Assembly: GCA_023376005.1 (NCBI GenBank)
Contig: CM042157.1
Coordinates: forward strand, 92,571,249-92,635,248
Direction of reading: 5' to 3'
DNA: 64,000 nt
From: Doryteuthis pealeii
Taxonomy: Eukaryota > Mollusca > Cephalopoda > Myopsida > Loliginidae
Positions 45,855-59,103 of the stretch are shown here, in pieces. The notes beneath the pieces are model-generated. The model searched no databases. It was not told the origin of the DNA and saw nothing but the letters and a program-made list of their open reading frames with translations. The translations under genes and the position numbers were made by a program. Each line of letters begins with the position of its first letter. Within the stretch, counting starts at the first letter, position 1.

Positions 45855-46442
45855 TTTGGTTTGTTTGTTTTACGCCATATCAATCTCGGTGGGTCATTTA
45901 ATGCCGATAAAGTTGTGAAATAAATTCATTTTTAATGGATAATACAATTTGTTATAAACTCATGTTTTTATATTTAACCATAGATGGACCTAAACAGGTA
46001 TTACCACTCCGGGTCAGAGTGGACCAGGGAGCAATGTGATGAACGGGTGCTCCACATTTCCCCAAACCTCCAGAACTGAACCCTCACCATCAGATAGAAT
46101 TTAACGTCATTCCCAGGACATGTAGACCATCAGCCACTGCCTTCTAGTACCCATATGATAAAAAGGGGTTGGCTTCTATAAGGGCAATAGTTGGAAAAAT
46201 CATATAGGTGCTAGTGCCTTGACATGACCAGCCGATTGATCGGAGGGCCTCTCCGACCGCCGTCTAGCCCAAGATACGGCCAAAGTGGAATATTGCAAGT
46301 CATGAATTGGCCTCAACCACCTGGGTTCTATCCTTAAGCATCACGGGTCGCCACCCATGGCCTACAGGTGCCCATTGGGGAGTCCTTACCCCTCTGCAGA
46401 GGTGCAGTCGTGCATTCTAACGCCCCAGCCGACAGGGCGTTT
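45855..46442 (-). mobile_element. Family P retroposon, left arm
   Basis: Mirror of the copy at 62.4 kb. Compared with that copy it lacks single bases in several homopolymers, as in GGTTGGCTTCTATAAGGGC. Confidence 0.75.
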
Positions 46443-46529
46443 GACTAATGTGAATCACAAATAGAACTCAAAATCCAAATCTGCGTCAAACCTAATGATA
46501 GCACAAAAGATAAATAAATAGTAAGACAG

Positions 46530-46672
46530 AATGGGTTATTAGTTTTAGTTTGGCAACCAGTCTAGGAGAAGGAAAACTTTGAAATCCAAATGATATTACT
46601 CCGCTTACTAATTGACATTGTGTCCCGTTTTATCCGTTGCGGAGGGTTGGGTAAATACATATATCTAATTGT
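46530..46672 (+). mobile_element. SINE family T 3' part, left arm
   Basis: The shared string AACCAGTCTAGGAGAAGGAAAAC, here interrupted by small indels, and the GCGGAGGGTTGGGTAAAT end mark it. It mirrors the copy at 62.2 kb. Confidence 0.65.
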
Positions 46673-47089
46673 TTGTTTCAAGTGACGATCGATCGCAATC
46701 AATATAATCAATTTCTTCAACCGCAAAAGTCCCCTTTCGCAACACTCACAGTAGTCCTTGCTCAATCCATTAAAAAAAGTTTACTCACTCCAAACGTACG
46801 TCACACTTCACTTTAAGAAGATCACAACCACAACCTTCCATTCTGTGTGAAGGTAGGACTTAAATATCAAGTAAATGCCCACCCCACGATCTTACATCCG
46901 TGCTAATCACACGCTGCCCGACCCTGCGCGAATTTGCCATATTCAACACGCGTATACTAGTCTGCCTACGAGCCACTCCCCGTGACGAGGAGGCTGCGAG
47001 TTCAGTATCCCAGTCACTCGCTACACTCCTCTCCCAGGCCAGACATATACGGATGCACTTAGTTCTTGAAGTAGGGAATTCCCGGTTAT

Positions 47090-47610
47090 ACTTGCAAATC
47101 GTCGTCAAATTTAAAACGGAATTTTTTGACGACGATGCAAACACATCAAACTAAATTTTGAAATTAGAATTAATTTTAAAATCGATCAAAATACTTGACG
47201 TTTTTTTTGTAAGTCAGGCTAGTAATTGTTTTATTTCATTTATTTAACGAATCTTGAAATATTTTTCTAAACTAGAATATTTATGTGCAGTTTTTTAAAA
47301 AATATCAAGATTCGTTAAACGAATGAAATAAGACAATTACTAACTTACAAAAAAAAAAAAAAAAAAGAAAAAAAGTCAAATTAAGAAAAAAAATGAAAAA
47401 AAATAAAAAAGTAAATAAATAAATAAAAAAAGAGAATTTTTTTTTTTAATTTAAAAGAAAAGTTTGTGAGATTTTTGGGATTTTTTAAATCATTTGTATC
47501 GGTATTTTAAAATTAATTTTAATTCAAAATTTAGTTTGATGATGTGTTGCAATCGTCGTCAAAATTTTTTCCTTTTTAATTTTGACGACGATTTGTATGT
47601 CTAGCCGGGA
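47090..47610. mobile_element. Foldback element with AATCGTCGTC termini, left arm
   Basis: Both ends carry AATCGTCGTCAAA facing TTTGACGACGATT, each itself a small hairpin. Inner arms AACGAATCTTGAAATATTTTT and the inverse fold around 47270-47290. Confidence 0.7.
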
Positions 47611-47934
47611 ATTCTTCAATTGCACAGTCGCCATTTCCACCACTCGCCTCATGTTCTCTGTCACAATATATTACCAACATTTATTGCTGGTCATGCTCTC
47701 GAAATCAACCCTGTGAGCTTTTTTTGATCATTCAAATACTTTCTACAGTCTAATAAAAATCTGACAATTTTCATTGTGAATGCGTATTTAAAATTGGCTC
47801 CACTACCGACTAAGTGATACTACGAAGAATATTTGTTCATAGATGCCATAGTAAGGTCTTCTTGAGTGATTACCAAGTTGCCTCATGGTTGCTTATTGGT
47901 TCTAGACATACTAAAATGTATTCAATATATTATA

Positions 47935-47938
47935 TATA

Positions 47939-47972
<34 letters not shown>
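47935..47972 (+). repeat. (AT)n repeat; (CA)n at 48181-48214
   Basis: These correspond to the AT run at 60893-60942 and the TG run at 60652-60686 in the opposite arm. Confidence 0.9.
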
Positions 47973-47976
<4 letters not shown>

Positions 47977-48028
47977 ATATTGAGAAAAATGAAAAAACAC
48001 AGGTTTAAATGGGTTAAGGTGGTGATTT

Positions 48029-48080
48029 ATGCCGACGCTGCAGTGTTTCGATCTAAAATTAGCATCATCTTCAGCGGCAT
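48029..48080 (-). ncRNA. Hammerhead-like motif with GUC cleavage triplet, left arm
   Basis: Minus strand: AUGCC, a G, CUGAAGA, a hairpin ending AGAUC, GAAA, then ACACUGCAGCGUC with inner palindrome CUGCAG, and GGCAU, which pairs perfectly with AUGCC. GUC is the classic cleavage triplet. One bulged G in helix I and an extra U before helix II are the deviations. Confidence 0.42.
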
Positions 48081-49155
48081 TGTTGGATGTGGAAGGTGAT
48101 AGAAAATTATTTAGTCCACAGAATAGTGAGAAAAAGCGACGGTGTCCCTCGTTATCAGTCCGTTTAAAATTCCTTTCTTCACACACACACCACACACCAC
48201 ACACACACACACACATTGTATTATATTAATATTATATATTAATATATATAACATCCATTTTTATTAGGTCATTTATATAAGAAATATTAATGATGAATCA
48301 TTTACAAAATTCGTTGAATTATTTACTCTCTCGTAAATATAATGTCATTTTCTTTATCTGGAAAAAACGAGAATACATTCGGGAAACTTTCCGCGAAAAA
48401 CATGAAAAAAAATTACTAGAGAAAACGACAACTGACACTCAAAAAATCCTCACCAAAAAAAAAAAAAAAAAAGAAAATATAACTATTGAAGTATATCCTT
48501 ATAATATACAATGCATTTTATTGCTTACAGAAATATGCACTTTTATATCTCCGTTTGTGATAAGATAATACCTAATGAAAATCCTTATAATTATAATGTT
48601 GCACCAATGATAAATTATGTATCTTAAAAGAAAATTGCAGATATTTAAAAAGAATTGGTAAGGAGTCCTTTATGATAACGTACCATTATGATTACATCTA
48701 CTTACTGAATTTATGCCTGTTTCTTCCGGTTTATTTACAAGACTTGAAAATAAAAACAAAATCTAAAACAAGATAAACGGAACGAAAGCAAAGACGAAAC
48801 CTCAGTCTGAGATTGCAACAACCCAGTACCGAACTGCCCAAGTAATAAAATTGCAAAATATATGTAACTGTACAAACAATCTTGACCCCTCGTATTAAAG
48901 AGTTACATTATTGTACTAACTTATAAAAAGAAAACTTTAAACACGTTTTTGAAAAGAAATGATATTGTATTTCGGTTATTTAAATTTACAAACATGTCGG
49001 AATTTGCTGCGTCTGTTAAACAAAATTCGACGCAAGTAACAAATGAAAAACTAAAAACAAAACAAGTTAAAAATACACTGAAAAAGAATTACAAAGTCTA
49101 AAAGACAGACCCAAACTCTTACTATTAATTTAACTAGTTTATTAACAATAACCAC

Positions 49156-49298
49156 TGTACTAATAAATCCAACTAATTACCCCCCTTAAATATCTCTGTA
49201 TTAAAGCAAGCCTCTGTACCACATCAGTTAGATCTAGTCAGAGTAAAGTTAAAATATAAAGCTTGCTAATCTGAAACCCTGTTATCTTTTAACTACAA
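49156..49298 (+). repeat. 5' LTR of the Gypsy element
   Basis: About 85% identical by eye to 53098-53241, with several single-base indels. It starts TG and ends ACAA. Confidence 0.8.
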
Positions 49299-52200
49299 TT
49301 TATTTTACTTTACAATGGAACACTTTATGCGCCGAGCGATTTAAACTACGACTCAGAATGTGAAGCAGTCGACAAACGCTTGACCACTCAGAAAAACTAT
49401 TTACAACTTTGTACCGGACCACACTACTTCTTGAAAACCCAAGTTCGGCCCATAACAAGCGTGCCATCTGACTAACTACGTGTCTCACTCATCAAACGAC
49501 ATCATACTGACTGTACGTCCTATGAAAAGCATAGAAAGGCTACACTCAACATACGTAAAACAAAAAAGAACTATTCCGGCTCGGCATTCTCGCCACTCAC
49601 TACAGGAGTCGGGCGAAAACATTAGACCATTTATTAAAAACTCTTCGAACCATAAGCAGCGATTGCAATTTTCGTCTATGAGTGCAATAGCCACAAGAGG
49701 AACACATCTTAGACGCCTCGAAATCGTCTATGCAATGTCCAGTAAAGACAACACTTCTTGAAAAATAGGACTCTTACTTTAAAAAACAGCTTACGAAGAA
49801 GCTTATACATGCAACTTGCTATTCAGCAGTCCCACTATCTCCAATCTGATACTATACGGTGCCCCGCTTTAAAACAACCTGTTCTTACTGCCCCCCCCCT
49901 CTCAATGATAGTCCAACTTATTCCTCAAACCAAAATGCACTACATTCAAATTTCCAAACAATATCTCGCTGTAGCCCAAAGAAAACGTACATGCTATATT
50001 TGTGGTTAAAAATTACATCTACGACACTCATGTTCTGCCAGAGAAATCAATGCTATAAATATGAAAAAATAGTCATTTCCGAGTGTCTGCAAATCGTACA
50101 AAATACTTCCTAAAAATCCACCCCTCTATCAGTTCAATGCGTTTTCAAACAACTTCGACTGTGATCCCACTTGCTATTCAAAAAACTATTATAAAAATTA
50201 AAATTAATCGGCATAACCACCAATGCATATTAGAACACGGCAGTTCTGAAAATTACATTAAGAGAGTCTTGTAAAAATTAACAGTGGAACTATATTGCTC
50301 TCCAAGAAAAGTCACTATGCAAATGCATCGTTGTCGTCGGACGTAAGTGGCTACTTTTGGCTAACTACAATATAATAACGTCTCATATAAACAGTTAATT
50401 ATCTCTAATGAAAGAATCTTTGCTGTGAGGTGATATTTAGGCCATGATTTTTTTTCAACAACATTCTAGCATTGAAATTCCGTTTGGTGAAACAAACAAC
50501 ATTAAAAATTTTGTGGACTGACTACTGTAATATCCGTACCCCTCACTTTTTGAAAACTTAAACAAAAGATTGCAACCAAGTAGCGATAAAAAGTCAAACG
50601 TTATTTCGCACGACGATAAACAATTTTAAAATCCGAATAAAAAAGATATGCCGTCAGGGAAGGAGTAATTGAACCAAGTACTCCCACCATGGGGCTCAAG
50701 TATTAAAACAGCTACAGAAAACCATAAAAATGAGAATGTGATCGACTATTCCCAGACAATAAATCGGTCTACATGCTGGACGCGTTTCCTTTGCCTCGAA
50801 TAGACGAAATGTTATGCGATATAGCTAAAATCGTATATTCAGCACATTAGATTTAAAAAGTGCTTATCATTAAGTACCATTAAAACAAACATAAACCCTA
50901 CACTGCATTTATTGAAGCAGCTTGGACGTTATACCAGTTCGTAGAAATACTGGTAATGAATGAGTGGCCAGTTTTGAAAGAATAATTGACAAAATATTAC
51001 TGAAAAAAATTAAAAGACACTTTTGCTCATAGACAACGTGACCGTATGTGCCACGACCAAAAAAGACCACGACGAAAACCTCAGACGGTTCATGGAGGCC
51101 GTCCATAAATACAACATCACCTTAAATAACGACAAATGCTCGTTCAGACAAAAATAAAATAAGCTACTGGGCTATACAATAAGCAATGTTCATTGGCGCG
51201 GATCCAGAGAGATGAGACCCTCACTCGAGTGCAGTCCCAAATAATATACTGGCGCTACGACGAACCCTGGGCATGCTTTCGAAAGGAACGCCCAATTAAC
51301 ACAAAGTAAACGCTCCCCCTTTGCCTCATTCAGCAGTGGAAGCCTTCGAAAACTTAAGCAGACATTGCAAAATCTGTAATTACAACAAAAAATCATCTGT
51401 TCCCATTGGTGGTTGAAGACTGATGCCTCAGAGTGTGCAAATCGCCCGCTTCACTAAAGGCAAGCTGACCGCCCTGTAGCATTCTTTCAAGAACTCTCTC
51501 TCGGTCAGAACGCAAGCATACGCAATCGAAAAAAAGCCTACGCTATAGTTGAGGCGTTGAGGAAATGGAGAATTATTAATGGACTCCCTTTCCAACTATC
51601 ACAGACCAAAAATCTGTCGCGTTTATATTTAAGTCTAAAGTCTACTTTAGTAAGATCAAAAACTAAAAAAAAATAGCAAAGGTGGCGAATTGAACTAGCG
51701 TTTTTCTTTCGCATTCACCTACCGACCCGGTAAAGAAAAAGTGACTGCTGACGCCCTATCGAGAGTATGCACTATTTCCAAAGCGTGAAAGAAACTCCAG
51801 ACACTACATAAGGAGTTATGCCACCCTGGCCGTAACACGAATGGTTCATGCAGTAGAGAGAAGGACCTACCTTTTTCAGTGGAGAACGTTAAAAAATACA
51901 AATTCCTGCCCGAACGTGTGCGAGATAAAACCCAAATTCTATAGACCTACACCTGGAACCTTAATAAAAAGCAAACACAGCCATTTGAAAGGCTCAACCT
52001 GATTTTAAAGCCCACTACCCTCTAAACCGAAAACTGATATATACTGACTATTGTGCGACAAGTATTACCGGTTCCTCTTTGCCTCCTTGTCCGGATATGA
52101 CCTCAACAACGATCATGCAATGCCCCTGTTCCCATTTGCTATCTTGGAGTTCCAACATATGTACATACAGATCGATGGGTTCCTTTATTGTAACCGAGCG

Positions 52201-53097
52201 CTCCGACAATTCTACAGGAACGGAGATGGAATAAGCCGTACGACCCCGTACAACCCACAGGTAACGGCCATGTGAGCGGTTACAACGGCATTATTTAAAC
52301 TATTACATTGGCTGCTTCAACCCACAATGCTCAATAAATAATTGGGAAAAAATCTTCTTCCAGCTGCCCTATACGCCATACGTTCTTATTGTGTACGGCA
52401 ACCAAACGCCACCCACACGAAAGAGTTCACCTTTCCAGCGACGGAGTTCAGCGGGACCTCGCTTCCCTCTTGGCTCTCTCAACCAGGTACTGTCTCCTAA
52501 GACGCCACGTTCGCTTATACCAAGCATGACTCTTTGGTAGATAAGTGGAATTTTGATAGAAGCAAACCCTCAGTACGCACTTGTGCAACACCCGATGGAA
52601 GGCGAGCAACCGTTTCTCTCAGAGACCTGGCTCCAGCCGAGATGTAACAGATTTAAAAACTACCTCAAAAGAGAGGACCTAGTCCCTCCTAACGACTGAA
52701 ACTCAACCGGGAGACTATCATACCGGAATTGCTCCCGATTACATTACACTCTATATGATACAGTTACCGCACACTCCTATCAAAACCTTTCAGAAGAATC
52801 AACATCTAATACTGACGACACCATATGATCGCTGATGAGCGATCAAAACACAGAAAGAGTGTTCCACCCAGAAACGGATCCTGATGACTAATATTCAGAC
52901 TCGACGGCCCATCCACAAAGGAGGAGTATATTTCAGGACGAAATATTTAACCCTAATAGTACGACCCTCATAACGAGATATCTCCTAATCTTTAATAACC
53001 CTTGCCAGACCATAACTACCTAGACGTCACCAAAGAACTCATAAAGAACCAGCATAGATACCTAAAGGCTATGAGATAAAGAAATACGTAGGAAGAA

Positions 53098-53241
53098 TGT
53101 ACTAATAAATCCAACGTAATTACCTTCCCTTAAATATCTCTTTATAAAAGCAAACCCTCTGACCACATCATTAGATCGCTATAGAGTAAAGTAAAATAAA
53201 GCTTTGCTAAGTCGAAACCCTGGTTATCTTTTTTACTACAA
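53098..53241 (+). repeat. 3' LTR of the Gypsy element
   Basis: Partner of 49156-49298, followed by the ACCAC target duplicate at 53242-53246. Confidence 0.8.
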
Positions 53242-54177
53242 ACCACTACTCTTAATTTGTCTGCTCAAGATTGCACAAACTTCTCGCAAACTTTCATAAC
53301 ACTCACACACACACACAAACAAAAAAAAAAACCCCACAAAAAACAAAAAACAAACAACAACATATAAAAACCAATAATACAAAAACATCAACAAAGAATT
53401 ACTTTCCGGTAGAGCAATGAGAAAGAAAACGATAATAGTTTTGGTGGAATTTTCCAGTTTCAGCTTGTGACAAGTTTGTATCGATTTCTTTTCCCTTCTT
53501 TCTTCTCTTTTTTTAACCTTTAACTTCTTCCTTCCTCCTTTCAAGTCTCCTTAATGTCTTCACTCTTTAAGACCATAAGGCTAATAATTCCCCATAAATT
53601 TGATTCGTTCTCGAATCTTTTCAAAATTCTTTGCTTCTTTTCAAAGATTGCAATTCTTAAGATTTTTTACCTGACAGTCATGCCCACAAAAGATTCTTTT
53701 TAAAAATACCGACCGAAAAATAGTCAAGGAGCTAACCTGCTCTTTTATAGCGCGTCAAACCGGTTGAGGAGGGTTGGCTTTTAACCCGAGAGCGCTTATC
53801 CTCACCTGCATCCAGCCAGTCCAAATTGAAGAAGAGACAGGATTGTATCAAGAATTCAGCCCCCCCCCCTCTGACGCCACAACTGACCAACCACTTCGCC
53901 CTTAAAAAAATTCACACCGTGAATTCAAACATGAAGCACCATGGCCCAAACAAAAATATAATATTTTTTTTTACAAAACATCCCCTTAGGAGGGAGCCGA
54001 ATTGTTGCCAGCCATGTCAATGAATTTTCCCCAAAATTTTTTTACACATTGCAAACACTCAAAACCGAATAAGACAGATATCCCGTTTCTTTATTATAAT
54101 GCAAGTAATGATTTCATTCAAAGTTTTTTTTTTCAGTTTGATAAACCATGCATGATATGATCTTATTACATTTTCAG

Positions 54178-54227
54178 AAATGAGATGCTTGAAGAATTGC
54201 TGTCAAAAACACTTGCTACCGGTTTAG
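54178..54227 (+). CDS. Weak candidate last exon of the EGF/VWA gene
   Basis: A TTTTCAG acceptor is followed, in the phase left by exon 6, by a short Cys-rich reading EMRCLKNCCQKHLLPV and then TAG. An AATAAA lies about 110 bases further on (54336-54341). The intron would be 11.4 kb. Another reading frame here is also open to a possible GTAGGA donor, so the assignment is ambiguous. I found no other EGF or VWA exon downstream. Confidence 0.22.
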
Positions 54228-55008
54228 CGTTAGGTAGGAAATGTTAATTTATTTGATTAAATTGTCTTTTGAAAATTCCTTAAACTTACATTATGTAATA
54301 GGAACGAGTTACCCCCCCACCTCCCTTCTAAGAACAATAAACTGGTCAAAAATCTACCACTGTTATTCTATGTAGAATTAAAAACTTCACAATCCGACCG
54401 TGTTTGTTGCTTACACCCACACATTATCAGTTTAATGTGTATACATTCTGTATTAAATTCTACACAATATATTTATAGTTTCTCTAATTTACATAATCTA
54501 ATTCCATTAAAACAGAATTGGATTTTTTCAACTTAGATATTTCTCCTATTTTTCTCTGAAAATCTATTTCTTTATTTCTTCTTGGAGATCAGTCTTTTAC
54601 CTCCATTTATTGCTAGCATTTCCAGTTTCAATTGATTATCTGAGTGTGAAATATTCGTATCTCAGCATTCTGACTAATCAAAGCACAAGAGGATTTGTTG
54701 TATTCTCGTTTTGATATTGATTTATGCGCGTCGATGAACCATAGACCAGAATCTTTGCTTTGAATGGAAACAATTTAAAAATGCTTCCAATTTGACACAA
54801 TTTTAGTTTACACAAAAGTGAGCCAAGAAAACCAGAACTACGAAACTTTTTTCTCAATGGACCTCTGAGCAATATGGCGAATAAGTGGAACCACCGATAA
54901 GAACTTTTTTACCAAAAACGAAGTTTTCTTTAAAAATTGTCTGTATGAAAAATACAGATTCAGTGATTCCAGATTAGTAAGTGGTGTTAAAAAACACGTA
55001 GAATTGTG

Positions 55009-55037
55009 CTGTGTGTGTGTGTGTGTGTGTGTGTGTG
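55009..55037 (+). repeat. (TG)n microsatellite
   Basis: Pure TG run of 29 bases. Confidence 0.95.
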
Positions 55038-55179
55038 GGCTCTCGTCACGCCAGAGTATAGCAATAATATAAGTTTTCCTTACATGTGTGTAGGTGTTAT
55101 CTTTTAACTTGTAAGTTTTCATATCAGCTTTAACTTGTGTTTGTTTTTTCACTAAAGTTCAATGACAGCAATCTCTCAG

Positions 55180-55660
55180 TTCTTCAATAACTCTTTTAAT
55201 TATTCTAACTGGTCTAACAGTCCTTTTCTGATATTCCCGATCTTCCTTTTGATTTCCAATTCCTCCAAAACTCCTTTCCAAACCCTTGGGACCATCCAAG
55301 GCATCAAGTACAATTGTATCATATTCACCCTCAGTTCAATGTTCTTTCAGTTCTCTCAATGTCAAGTATAGATTATCTTTTCGTTTCTTTCATTCTTTTT
55401 TTTCTCTCTGTTCTGCGGAACGTTCAAAACCACTAGATGCAATTTCTTTCTTAATTAAACCGGAATTAGGTGATTTTGTATGCTCCCAAATCCCAGAGAA
55501 TTAAGCATCTCATTCTCTTGATTGATTCCGTTCTATCATATAACATTCGTAGTATGGTCAAATTCAAGTTCTTGCACAATTCCCACTGGATCATCTTCCC
55601 ATCCAGTTGTGTCAAGTATCTTTTAAAACCCTCTGTGTTTGTTTGCTACATTCGCTTATT
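55180..55660 (-). mobile_element. LINE C-terminal fragment
   Basis: The DNA parallels 40920-41440 (TCCAGTTGTGTC..., CTCCCAAATCCCAGAGAATT) with many indels. Confidence 0.55.
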
Positions 55661-56221
55661 ATGTAATTAACCCTTTCGTTCACCGTCCATACGTCCACAC
55701 TTACTATTCGTTCACGGTCTTATCTATTTCAATTTGATATTAAATGGTATTTATTGCATTTTTTTGATTCTATTATACATATATTCAATTTCTCTCTTTA
55801 GCGTTCTCTTTTTGTAGTCATGTCCAGATCTTCTCGTGTGCTATCCTACAATTTGTTCTTTGAAAGTATTCATACAATGTTTTTCTTCACATTAAAGAAT
55901 AGATTTTGTCGTTCAGTGTTGTTCTTGTTGACAACTTTATTGACTGCCACATAATTCTTCTTTGCTTTTTCCTGATTCCTCATCCACTAATTGCGCACTA
56001 CGCAAGACCCTCAAGGCTGGCCGTCCTCTTCTTTCTCTTTCTTGTCTGTATCCCTAGATGTAAAGCCTGGGCATATTCATCAATTCCTGCCCATTTATCT
56101 GAATGTTCCCCCCTTGTCATTTTAAGAATCGTTCTAAGTATCTCACAAAGTGACTGTCCAGTTGATTCTTTATTTGATATTTGCTGTAGAGTTGTTCGAG
56201 AAATCTGTTTAATTATTATAT

Positions 56222-56990
56222 TATTATTATTATTCCCTCCTTTGATTTTCCATCAGCGTTAGTGATGCGTCTTTCACTGATCTGAGTAACAGCAATCTCC
56301 TCAGGTCTCAGACCTTCTAAGTATTCTAGCAATTGCAGCAGGCAGTTATTCTGATGTCCAATCTTCCTCTGAGTCCAGATTTTCCAAGCCCTTTGGGACC
56401 TTCTAGCACCAACTACACTTTGACTTTCATATCCATAACTTTTTCAGTTCTCTAGCAATCCCATATTTGTCCATTTTTCATTTTCCTTTAGCTTCCACCC
56501 TGTGATCTGCGGAATTGAAAAATCCGACGCAGTTGACAAGTTATTTTCTTTTTTGTTAATCAGCACTAGGTATAGCCTCTTGCTGGATAGTGTGATCCGT
56601 TTTATCTCAAAGTCCAGAGAATTTTATTGTTTCGTTCTCAAGAACAGACTCTAGTTTATGCAATACCATTTGTGATGGTCAAAATTATTTTTTTGCAAAT
56701 CCAGGTGGATCACCTTCCCAACCCTATCGTGTCTAGTTTTGTACGTCCCGTTTGTGCTAGTTGCTACATTCGCATAGTACATGGTTTACATCTCATCTCT
56801 ATACTGCATAATCTACATTACTATTTTGTTGGCGTCTCATCAATTTCGCTTTGATATATGTTTTCCTATGTATATTTCGCACAATTTTATTATTATTATT
56901 ATTCTGTTTCTGGATGGTCTAAACTTTTCCTTGCATTCCATCCTTCCCCATTTTTTTCCAAGCTTTTGGACCGTTCCAGTGCACCAAATT
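56222..56990 (-). mobile_element. LINE C-terminal fragment with ATT tail
   Basis: It parallels 40840-41445, including the ATT repeat at its 3' end (56216-56236), the GATCACCTTCCCAACCC block and a second partial block near 56910-56990. Indels are frequent. Confidence 0.58.
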
Positions 56991-57249
56991 ATTATATTAA
57001 TTATTATGTGTTTATTGTTGTTATTGCTTGTTATTGTTAATGTGAAATTATTTATGATTTTTATTTCCAGTGTTCACGTTACATCCAAATGAAAGCAACA
57101 ATCGTTGATATCTATAAAATAATATCTTAACAATTTCTGAAATAATACTTAATCATCATTTTTCATTGTATAACTATTGCAAGATAATCCCTTGTTGATG
57201 TGTTGTTGATGTGTGGTGTGTTAACAAAGAATCAAAGCTGAATACATGA

Positions 57250-57430
57250 AATAACCCAAAAGAGGATATGTCGTTAAACAAATAACTAAACCAAACCAAT
57301 AAATTTTGGCATTAAATAACCATAAAATTGATATGCCGTTAAACAAATAAGCAACACTAAACCAAACAAAAAAAATCAAAATACGACATTAAATAACCCA
57401 TAAAGAGTTATATGCGCGTTAAACAAATAA
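57250..57430 (+). repeat. Three tandem LINE/SINE 3' tails
   Basis: The block ATTAAATAACCC...ATATGCCGTTAAACAAATAA occurs three times in about 180 bp with slight changes. This looks like repeated insertion at, or expansion of, a LINE 3' end. Confidence 0.5.
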
Positions 57431-57439
57431 GAAATTACT

Positions 57440-59100
57440 CTATGCAAGTGCATCATGAGCACAGCTGCGAACATAAATTCTTCAACATTTTAAACGTCAC
57501 CTTTGTTGCCAAATTAAACTGTAGGCAAGTGCAATCGTAGCTACATCAGCTAATGTGTTACCATTTTATTTTCAGATACTAATCATATTACGCATTATGG
57601 CTGTACCGGCATTTTTTAAATTGTCAAAAAGACCAAGAAATCATATAACTGTCACTTGTGTACATGGTAGCAAGCTAGACTTCAGACCATTGTTAGTTGA
57701 GTTTGATTCTCATGGTGCCCCATACTTCTGGCCTGTGTCACAGCTAAGCTTAGTAAATAAAGATATTGCGTATTCAACATTTGTTGGTGGATAAAACCTT
57801 TAATCGTTCTAGTTTGCTTTTTTTAATCGTTTGAAAGCTATGTTCTGAATTGTTTTAATCTACAAGGAGTGTCGATATTCTACCGGAACAGCATCATTTG
57901 ACGTAACAGCAAATGACAGAAAAGCTTCTAACAGCAATTACAGTTCCCTGGATAAAAGCGAGATCAAGTGTATATCTGTTTCAGTGCTGTGCTCTTTTAC
58001 TATCCACTCGGCCTCGTGGGGTCCAGGTTGCTTCCCACGGGACCGAAATTTTAAAATGAATAATAGCGTCAATCCCAGTAGCGCAACCCCCCTTGATGGG
58101 AAGCCACGCGGACGACGCAATTTTTATGCCGCCCACGTAAAACGAGAACCTGTGTCCCAGCCCTCATAAGTGAGAAGATCAGGCAAATACCATACAGATT
58201 CACCATCATAAAACTTGTAAACAGAAACGCACTGTGGGTTACAAACTTTATGATCGTATCTGAATCATATCCGGAAAAACAAAATGTAAGAATCAGCTAA
58301 TGAGCTATGCGTTTGCTACTGCTTTCTCTATACAACAAATGACAATAAAATGTGAAGGTATTTTTTCCCAACCCAGTACGTAATACATAAATTAACGAGG
58401 TTTAATACCATCAGTAAGTCTCCAAAGGCTGGAACGCAATGAAACTGATCTACGCTAATGGCCAACACTTGTATTTGTTGTGCAACACTTGCGCCTGCCT
58501 CTGTGCCCACCTTGCTACCACACTCAGTCTGCTTGGCAGTCGTTCTTTGAGCTCGTTGATGCTATCACCTAGTTGAATTTTAGAACCCAAACAGTTAGTA
58601 TTAGACGCAATTGAAATAAAATCTCAATTAACGGAAGTGTATGTGATCCGTGCATGAAATCAAGAAAGTCATCAATAGTGTAGAGAGTTTACAACGATCA
58701 CGATTATATACCCCCTTGTTGATCTGGTATATATCAAGAGAGAAGAGAGAGAGAGCATCCCTTTAACACTCGTAAATATTTTTAATTACTTCATGACTGG
58801 ATTCTTATCTCCTGTTCATTAGTAGTATCTGGGGGACACTTATAACTTTTCTGTCGTAGTGTACAGCTCGGACATTTTTCTTCTAGTCTCATTTATCTAT
58901 TGTTGACTCTGGTCTGCCCACTTGTGTCTTCAAGATGTTGGTTCTCAAGGCTTGCCATTATTTCCACATTAGACACCGAGCATATTTTAGTGACAATTTT
59001 TTTAATCGCAGAACAAGAACTCTTTCAACCGAACGGTGTTGACGAATAATGGTACGCTTTACATTTACGACGTCGCCAAATTAACTAAGCTAACTAAACT
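57440..59100. other. Little recognised
   Basis: Contains the diverged GC-rich retroposon at 58002. A 79-codon frame at 57555-57794 follows a TTTTCAG acceptor-like string, but no family is recognised. Confidence 0.35.
58002..58170 (-). mobile_element. GC-rich structured retroposon, diverged copy
   Basis: Reverse orientation. AGCGTCAATCCCAG and GACGACGCAATTTTT match the family, but the central hairpin is deleted. Confidence 0.55.
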
Positions 59101-59103
59101 TCC

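Larger units (their letters stand above)
44876..48945 (+). repeat. Left arm of a 4-kb inverted repeat
   Basis: From GGGCTCCATTGTGCC the sequence matches the reverse complement of 59860-64000 in order: inverted-terminus repeat, family P retroposon, SINE, foldback element, hammerhead-like motif, CA repeat and unique DNA. Differences are largely single-base indels. Confidence 0.92.
49156..53241 (+). mobile_element. Ty3/Gypsy LTR retrotransposon, decayed
   Basis: Direct repeats of about 143 bp (49156-49298 and 53098-53241), starting TGTACTAATAAATCCAAC and ending CTACAA, enclose a gag-pol order. There are zinc-knuckle-like CYICG (about 49990) and a protease-like GSSENYIKRVL (about 50245). RT blocks are FPLPRIDEM (50786) and IDNVTVC (51029); the RNase H end is TYRPGKEKVTADALSRV (51719); an integrase core lies at about 52050-52270. 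The five bases ACCAC flank both ends. Many frameshifts and stops rule out an active copy as assembled. Confidence 0.88.
53250..55150. other. No recognised genes except weak exon
   Basis: AT-rich DNA with A, C and T homopolymers. The only candidate is the Cys-rich exon at 54178. Confidence 0.4.

Noticed and set aside
57555..57794. 79-codon exon candidate
   Set aside because: An acceptor-like string precedes it, but the phase after exon 6 gives an early stop and no family is recognised.
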